NCBI GenBank assembly: GCA_023213395.1
Contig: CM041465.1
Span: forward strand, 105,469,741-105,533,740
DNA length: 64,000 nt
Direction of reading: 5' to 3'
DNA from: Cycas panzhihuaensis
Lineage: Eukaryota > Cycadophyta
A program made the translations under genes and the position numbers. Below the pieces are notes generated by a model. It saw only the letters and a list, made by a program, of their open reading frames with translations. It searched no databases and was not told the origin of the DNA. Below, in pieces: positions 58,330-64,000 of the stretch; the stretch's first letter is position 1, and each line of letters opens with the position of its first letter.

Positions 58330-61286
58330 TGAAACGCTCGCTATAGGGCGGTGTCCCTACGTCTAGCAAAAGGATATGAGAGTATGCTATGCTAACTAAG
58401 CTAGGCAGTGAGGACCTCACCTCGCAGGGTGTCCGGTGTCTTGGGAGCACCTGATTCGGGACCCAAGGTGCCCGGTTGCTTCTAGTAGACGCAAAGCAAG
58501 GCTTTCCTACCCTTCTGATGGCCGGAAGGAGAGAGAATGCTCAAGGCGTCTTCTCAAGGCAATGAGAAGGCAACGAATGGAAGGGCAACTAACTAGTGAG
58601 CAGGCAAATGCTAGAAAGGGGCGCAATGAGGGCAACTCGAATGCGATGTGCACAAGTTATCTACGCTATGCTATGCTAGATAAAGCAAGAAATAATGTCA
58701 AAGATGAATGCACTTTCCCTTTTTCCTTTATATTCCTTTACAATTTCCTAACTACTCAGGCAAATGCATGAAAGGTAACAATGTAAAAGGGGATACATAG
58801 GACATAAGGGGAATACCTGGATCTGGCGCCTGAATGGAGTGCAGCTCGTCTCTCTAAGTCCCACTCCTTCATTCTCCATTCACCATGCATGCGACGCCAG
58901 TTGGCAGTAGTTACCGGAAGTGATAGAAGAGGGGTTTACTTACCTCCCCTTAAGCATGCAAAAGTAGATAAAACGGAAAGAAACGAAAAGCCTAAAACCA
59001 AAGAAAGAAATGCACTACGCTGGGAACTAACCTGCAACGGGCTTATCCCATGTATCACTCCACTAGTGCGTGGTCCTATAAATGGGTGAGAAGAACACCT
59101 TCCTCTCAAAAGAGAGGCCACAAGATATACCAAAATATATATACTGAAATCAAATGGAACTAAGATCTATGCTAAGCATCGAAATATAACCAAATGAAAT
59201 ATCAACATGTAAGAAACGCTCTCACCACCATGCACCATGAAAACACTCGAAAGGGAATGGAGTATAGCCTCGAGATGGCTAACTCACCCACGGGAGACCT
59301 CCATGGAACTCGGGGAAGAAAAACTAGTTGGCAATAAGGTAGTGAAGCAACAAACTGTAACAAGGAAAAGGATAATAGAAAAAACTAGGGCTTATGTAGG
59401 GCCCAACACTAACAGGTGAGACTTCTGGCAATGACGTAGTGACAGGTTGCCTATGCTAATCTGAACACCCTAACTAAATTCCCTAAACTCCCTTAGCCCG
59501 TTCCCCAAGAAATTGCTGATGGCAAAGGGCAAAGAGGACAAGGGACAGAACCCTTAGGGAGAAGGACAACAATGGGGGACGGAACCCTGCCTACCTCCCT
59601 CAAATCCTCGTGTGTTACTCCTTTGCACCGGCTAACTAAGGAAGGGGTGAAAGAGATAGTTTAAAGAAAATAAAGAGGCTTGTAGGAAGAAGCAACGGGA
59701 GGGTATCACTAATCTAGTGCAACACTATGAAGAAAAACTAGCTAACTAGGATCCCATTCATTGACAAACAAAAGAAATAGGAATAAAATAGATTGCAAGT
59801 AGAAAATAAGAAGTACCTTGTAGGAAGAAGATCAAGCATGAACTTTGCTACTAGAAAATAGCAGCAATAACCAACATATAAGGACTGATCACGAGTGGTT
59901 CTTGCAAGAGTGACAATGAAGAAAACTCCTTGCAAGCTTGGAGCCTTGGAAGTTGGCTCTTTGGGAAGCTTTTAGGTGAAAATGTCACTTAGATCCTTGA
60001 GCACCTGCAAAAAAAAATGGGGCTTGCTATGGAGAGCTGTAGGGGGCAGCAATGGCCCTATAAGTCCAGCTAGTAGCAATCCTTTTCTCCTTTGTCCAGT
60101 TGCTGTATATGTAGATTGTCTTTTCTATGTGTTTTCTTGTTGAATAGTCAGAAATTCTTCCAAGAGATTTGAAAAATAGCCAAAAGATCTGAAAAATAGG
60201 GAGCAAAATCCCCTTTATCCCCCCTATTCATAGCAGATGAACGTTGGGGATGTCAGGGCGACTCGAATCAATCAATGCCATGCGGCAGTTCTATAAAATA
60301 AATGGAAACTATCGCGTAGTTCTCTTTTTTTAAATTTCAAACAGTCGTACCACGGTAAACTCTGCGATACTATAACAAAGACTGCGGTACCACTAATTTT
60401 ATAGCAGTATCAAACAGGAAATAAAAAAAGAGAAAAATAAGCAGAAACATTAGGTTTTATGGTAAAAACCAAGGCTAAACATAAGTTAGAGGAGTTGGGG
60501 GAATGCCCAGGTAATGGACAGGTACCCAAAACAATGCAAAGAGTCCTAACTAAGGATTAAATCAGGGTTAGGAAGGACTACAACATAAGCAACATGTTGT
60601 AACGAGAGCAAATGGGACTAACAGAAACATCACAGGAGACCGTGGAGACAACGTGGGTGACTGTGCACCATACGGGGTGTAGCATTCACTGAGAAATGCC
60701 CCCGCTGTGAGTCATCATAGGCTGATGGTGTACCGTAAGCACATGCATTATGAGCAAGTAGAAAAGCAATGCATGCAGGCAGGCATATGTCAAGCAACCT
60801 ACTCTAAATAACCCAATCAAGCATGGGCAAGAAAAGGTAAGAAAATATACCTGAACAAACCTACATCGATGCGTCTCGAGTCCATTCCCAGTAGCTGCGA
60901 AACATTGCCCCCTTGGCAGCAGAGCCTCACTGCTCGGAAGCGTAACGTGATGGCGAATGCTGATAATCAAAGATATGAGTAGCACATGCATGTATATATA
61001 TATAGGCAATAAAGAGCAGCACGTAGACCAAGGGCGTAAGCAAGTGTCATGGTGAAACACATGGACAAGGGAGACGGAGACGAGGACAACGTAGGGGTTG
61101 CCTACACGTCGTTTAAACACTGACCTGTAACTAAAATAAGCAAGTGAAAGGGGATGCCCCCATCACCAAAGTGCAACATGAAGTAGGAGGGCATCCGGCA
61201 AATAGAGCAAGCACGTCTAACTAACAACAACCAGAGACTCGGGCACGGGCTAGCCAGGCAAGCCTTAGGGGTGGTCGTCTAAAAGA
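58330..61286 (-). repeat. Family G LTR, minus, right-hand fragment
   Basis: It starts TGAAACGC, the inverted LTR end, and runs to the RNase H. The flank before it does not contain a TGG primer site, so it is a 3' or solo LTR, not a 5' LTR. It is the most complete uninterrupted copy of this LTR subtype, and 1-1872 matches its inner part. There is a short TA run at 60991. Confidence 0.75.
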
Positions 61287-61699
61287 GGGAGGCAATGCTC
61301 AAGGATGAGGCAGACGAGACTGTCAGCCTCAACATTGAGGTGCCTAGGGATATGCTGAATATCCATCGACGAGAAACAAGCTATAAAAGATCTGGCAGCA
61401 GACGCGAGGGTTCTCAGGTGAGGGCATCACACCTGGTAGACCTGGGTGAGATGGGACACCACAACTTGAGAATCGCAAAACAACATGATGGACCCGCAAT
61501 GGAAACGGAGAGCATCGGTAAGGGCCTCAATAACGGCCGTGTACTCAGCTTCATTATTGGTTGCCTCGGGAAGAAAGACCCCAGAACATAAGAAATCGTG
61601 TCCGGAGGGGCTGCGAAGAATCCACGTAGCGACGGAAGGTCCGAGGTTGTCGCGACTTCCACCATCGGTAAAAATGAGAAGGGACATGTCTGAATACTA
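61287..61699 (-). pseudogene. Stand-alone RNase H domain, right copy (nearly intact)
   Basis: All four acidic catalytic positions are present: IFTDGGSRDN, ATNNEAEYTAVIEALTDAL, LFCDSQVVVSHL and LNVEADSLVCL. One TGA after TQVYQV interrupts the frame; it then continues in phase through HLRTLASAARSF to DIQHIPRHLNVEAD. The TGA is shared with the left copy, so it is old, or a splice/recoding feature. The domain is of RVT_3 type. It is not attached to a reverse transcriptase and lies between the antisense gene and the LTR, an unusual position for Ty3 elements. Confidence 0.75.
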
Positions 61700-62214
61700 A
61701 GCTCTTGGTAGAAAATAAATAGCAACGAAAGTAAAAGAAAGACTTGAATGGCAAGGAAAAAGGTGGCTAAGAAGGGTAGGAGGACCTAGCAATGAGGTTA
61801 CCCAAGAATGAAAGCAAGCAATCCAGCCACTGGCTGAGGGTGGGCGGAGAAAAGACGCCCTAGAGTGCCAAAGGTTGCTTTGGGAAGCAAAACATGCTCC
61901 CGGACGGGGGAGCATTTCCTTTGGGGACCCTAGGAGCGAGAAAGAACTGCGGAAACGAGTCCAGGGTGGCAAAATGAGCCAAACAAGTATAAACTCGGGC
62001 ATGCACGGGAGTAGTGCGTAAAACGATCCAGAAGGGCCCTGGCAAAAGTGCAATAATGAAGCACCATAAATGCCCTTGCAAGGGAGGGTAAAAAAGACAT
62101 CAATAGAGCACAATGGGCAACAGGGCCAGAAGGCAAAGGCTACCAGGGGAATGAGATGGTCCCAACGACTGTCGCGAAGCCAGAAATAGAAGAAGTGCCC
62201 GTTGGGGCCCCCGC
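61700..62214. other. Non-coding segment between RNase H and antisense promoter
   Basis: Homologous to 11300-11814 in reverse. No conserved frame is seen. It ends with GGGGCCCCCGC next to the TATA box. Confidence 0.5.
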
Positions 62215-62223
62215 CTATATAAG
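62215..62223 (+). promoter_or_regulatory. TATA box for the right antisense gene
   Basis: CTATATAAG, a strong plant TATA match, 160 bp before the exon 1 ATG. A start 25-35 bp downstream would leave a leader of about 130 bases with one four-codon upstream ORF at 62378. The same arrangement is found at 11287-11295. Confidence 0.6.
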
Positions 62224-62406
62224 GAAAACAAATGAAAATCGAATTCATTTTCACCAACTTTCGTATGAAACCAGAGCTTTTCCCTTACGACGTGGAGTGC
62301 TACCCAACTTTGGAGGCACGCAGGAGACGATCCAACCTTTGGATCTGAGCATAGCACGAGCCGTTACGACCAGCGAGATGAGATGGTGACGGTCAGGCCA
62401 GATCCA

Positions 62407-62893
62407 GTGAGTAGATCTCATGAAACCCTTGCCATTTCAAAGTTCAAAGTTTGATGCTTTTTAGTTAATTTTATGCATTTTTATGCCCCTTATGGGTAAT
62501 TGGATGCCTCTTGGAGTCTGAATTGGACCCAGAAAGAGGCGGGGACCTAGGCATTAGGGAGCCCTAGTCCTGGTAGCCCCACGGGGGTCCACCATAAAAA
62601 AATGGGATTTTCTGGGCCAAAACCCCCTCTTTTAGGGGGTTTCCATTCGTACTGTGGCCAAGATCGCGGCACTACGATCTTGGCCATGGGATCGCTGCAG
62701 GAGAGCGATCACCGCAGGACCCGCTCCAAATTTAGCGGTACCACTAAATTTGGAGTGGTATGCAGGCAGAAAACTAGAAAAAACTAGAAAAGGGGGCCAA
62801 ACAATTTCAAAATGTAAAGGAAAATCAGAAAGATAGCTAGGAGCCTAGATGACTGCTAGGAGGCTGACCTTGACTTACTTTTGATGATTGCAG
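62407..62893 (+). other. Predicted intron of the right antisense gene
   Basis: GTGAGT donor, a CTTGAC branch-like site and TTTTGATGATTGCAG acceptor; 487 bp, phase 0, matching the 484 bp intron at 10620-11103. It contains a near-perfect palindrome. Confidence 0.65.
62724..62755. repeat. Near-perfect 32 bp palindrome in the intron
   Basis: CTCCAAATTTAGCGGT faces ACCACTAAATTTGGAG with a single unmatched pair. It is orthologous to 10761-10788, where both arms differ in sequence but are still mutually complementary. Confidence 0.75.
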
Positions 62894-64000
62894 ACAGTTA
62901 TCGCGGTGGATAACTGTGAGAACGTCGGCATGCCGATACTGAGTTACTTGGAGATGGCGTCCCAAGAGGACAAGGCGACTCTGAAGAGGTGTGGCCTATA
63001 CAAGGCCCTCAAGACCCCCCAGTTCGCGTTAGACCAGAGGCTTCTGGTTGACATCGTGTCGTACTAGGATAGGAGGAGGTATGTATTTCACTTGCCTTAG
63101 ATAGGCGATGTCACGATCACCCCAGGAGATATCAGGCGGAACCTGGGAGTTCCAACGATAGGGAGGCTAGTGAGGCTAGGAGCGCTGCCTAGCACTGAGG
63201 CAGCACACAGGGAGGCAGCCCAGTTCCTCACAGGGACTGATAGGTGGGAGCAGAGGGGAGCTCCCCTCCAGACTATGCTCATGTCCAGGATTCCTTAGGC
63301 GAGGAAGTTGATACTACTATGCATTATGTTCTAGATTTCCCAGAAACAGAATTACAGAGAGATCCCCGGAGGTTGGGTGGATGCAGCGCGCCAGTGTGAG
63401 GCTGGCGAGAGGATGGATTGGGCTACTCTAGTTACGGCGAACCTCATCGCCCAGTTAGACACCATCCAGAGATCTGACAAAGGAGGTTTTTCTTATAAAG
63501 ACTGTTGCAAAGGTCGGTTTTATCATTTCATGGCAATGGCACCGCAGGGGCCATTCCCCATAGCAAAGTGGGGCCCGATGGTCCACACATAGCAGACGCA
63601 GCTCCGAGGGATAGAGGATCAGGCCCATGTCTGTCCGTCGGTCAATGTGACATCACTCGACCTCCTCACTCTGACAGATTATACAACAGAGCCCTACAGA
63701 GCAGTGAGGTGGGAGAGTGATGATGGAGCGAGCAGAGTAGGAGCACCTATCGACAATGATGATGACGATGACAGCGACGACGATAGCGGCAATGACAGTC
63801 ATGACAGGGGAGATGGGGCTAGCCCATCACGACCTGCAGGAGAGGCAAGTCCATCACAGTCGACAGAGGGAGCAGCAAGACCATCCGGGACTGCCGGAGG
63901 AGGGGCAGGCCCATCAAGAGCTGCCGAGGCGAGCAGGATGCCCGAGACTAGGGGTCGTAGACTACGGATTGTGAGGAGATCCGTAGAGGTGTGGGTTGAG

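Larger units (their letters stand above)
62383..64000 (+). pseudogene. Antisense intron-containing gene, plant mobile domain-like, right copy (runs off the window)
   Basis: Exon 1 (62383-62406) encodes MVTVRPDP; exon 2 opens at 62894 with TVIAVDNCENVG. One frame then runs to the window end: ASQEDKATLKRCGLYKALKT, then DRRRYVFHLP, IGDVTITPGDIRRNLGVPTI, RLVRLGALPSTEAAHREAA, GERMDWATLVTANLIAQL, an Asp run DNDDDDDSDDDSGND, Gly/Pro/Ser repeats and RGRRLRIVRRS. Five TAG stops (the first at 63065-63067) interrupt it. All five sit where the left copy has Trp or Gln, so one transition each explains them. The VFHLP..GD.TIT.GDI...LGVP pattern recalls the plant mobile domain (PF10536-like). It is oriented against RNase H and LTR. 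The true product and role are unknown. Confidence 0.7.

Overview
This is nuclear DNA of a land plant, most likely a seed plant with a large, repeat-packed genome. Three things suggest this: plant-type Ty3 and Ty1 retrotransposons nested in one another, initiator-methionine-tRNA primer sites, and decay dominated by C-to-T changes of the kind expected from heavy cytosine methylation. I see no host single-copy gene, rRNA, tRNA or CRISPR. Almost every base can be assigned to three retroelement families, called here G, N and C.

Family G is a Ty3/gypsy-like family with very long LTR-type sequence ending in GCGTTTCA, followed by a primer site starting TGG. Its one long reading frame holds gag, protease and a linker, and no reverse transcriptase or integrase. 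A left copy runs on the plus strand (about 1.9-18.2 kb) and a right copy on the minus strand (about 56.7-48.2 kb). Their 3' ends face each other across a non-coding spacer of about 0.89 kb. A further end fragment fills 58.3-64 kb. In two places the 3' part of the family carries an antisense gene with its own TATA box, a tiny first exon, a 484-487 bp intron and a long second exon. Its product resembles the plant mobile domain. A separate RNase H domain follows in the sense direction. This antisense, intron-bearing gene is the most interesting object in the window.

Family N is a 3.06 kb non-autonomous LTR element (222 bp LTRs, one gag-like ORF, one small repeat-rich ORF) inserted in a family G LTR. 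Family C is a Ty1/copia element on the minus strand, truncated inside its reverse transcriptase.

The centre (12.4-49.7 kb) is a head-to-tail tandem array of about 14.5 kb units: two full copies and one partial. Each unit is G-LTR(+) with element N inside, then the spacer, then G-LTR(-). In the two full copies a truncated copia element follows, and its outer LTR edge is exactly the unit boundary. The units differ mainly in clustered short edits at CAG/CTG and CG sites, which look more like base-calling trouble at methylated cytosines than like evolution. Many apparent frameshifts should therefore be distrusted.

Layout: 1-1.9 kb G-LTR(-); 1.9-8.3 kb truncated G 5' LTR, gag, protease, linker (+); 8.4-11.3 kb antisense gene (-); 11.8-12.2 kb RNase H (+); 12.2-49.7 kb tandem array; 48.2-56.7 kb right G element (-); 56.7-58.3 kb unassigned DNA with a second protein fragment and about 70 bp repeats; 58.3-64 kb G-LTR(-), RNase H (-) and antisense gene (+).
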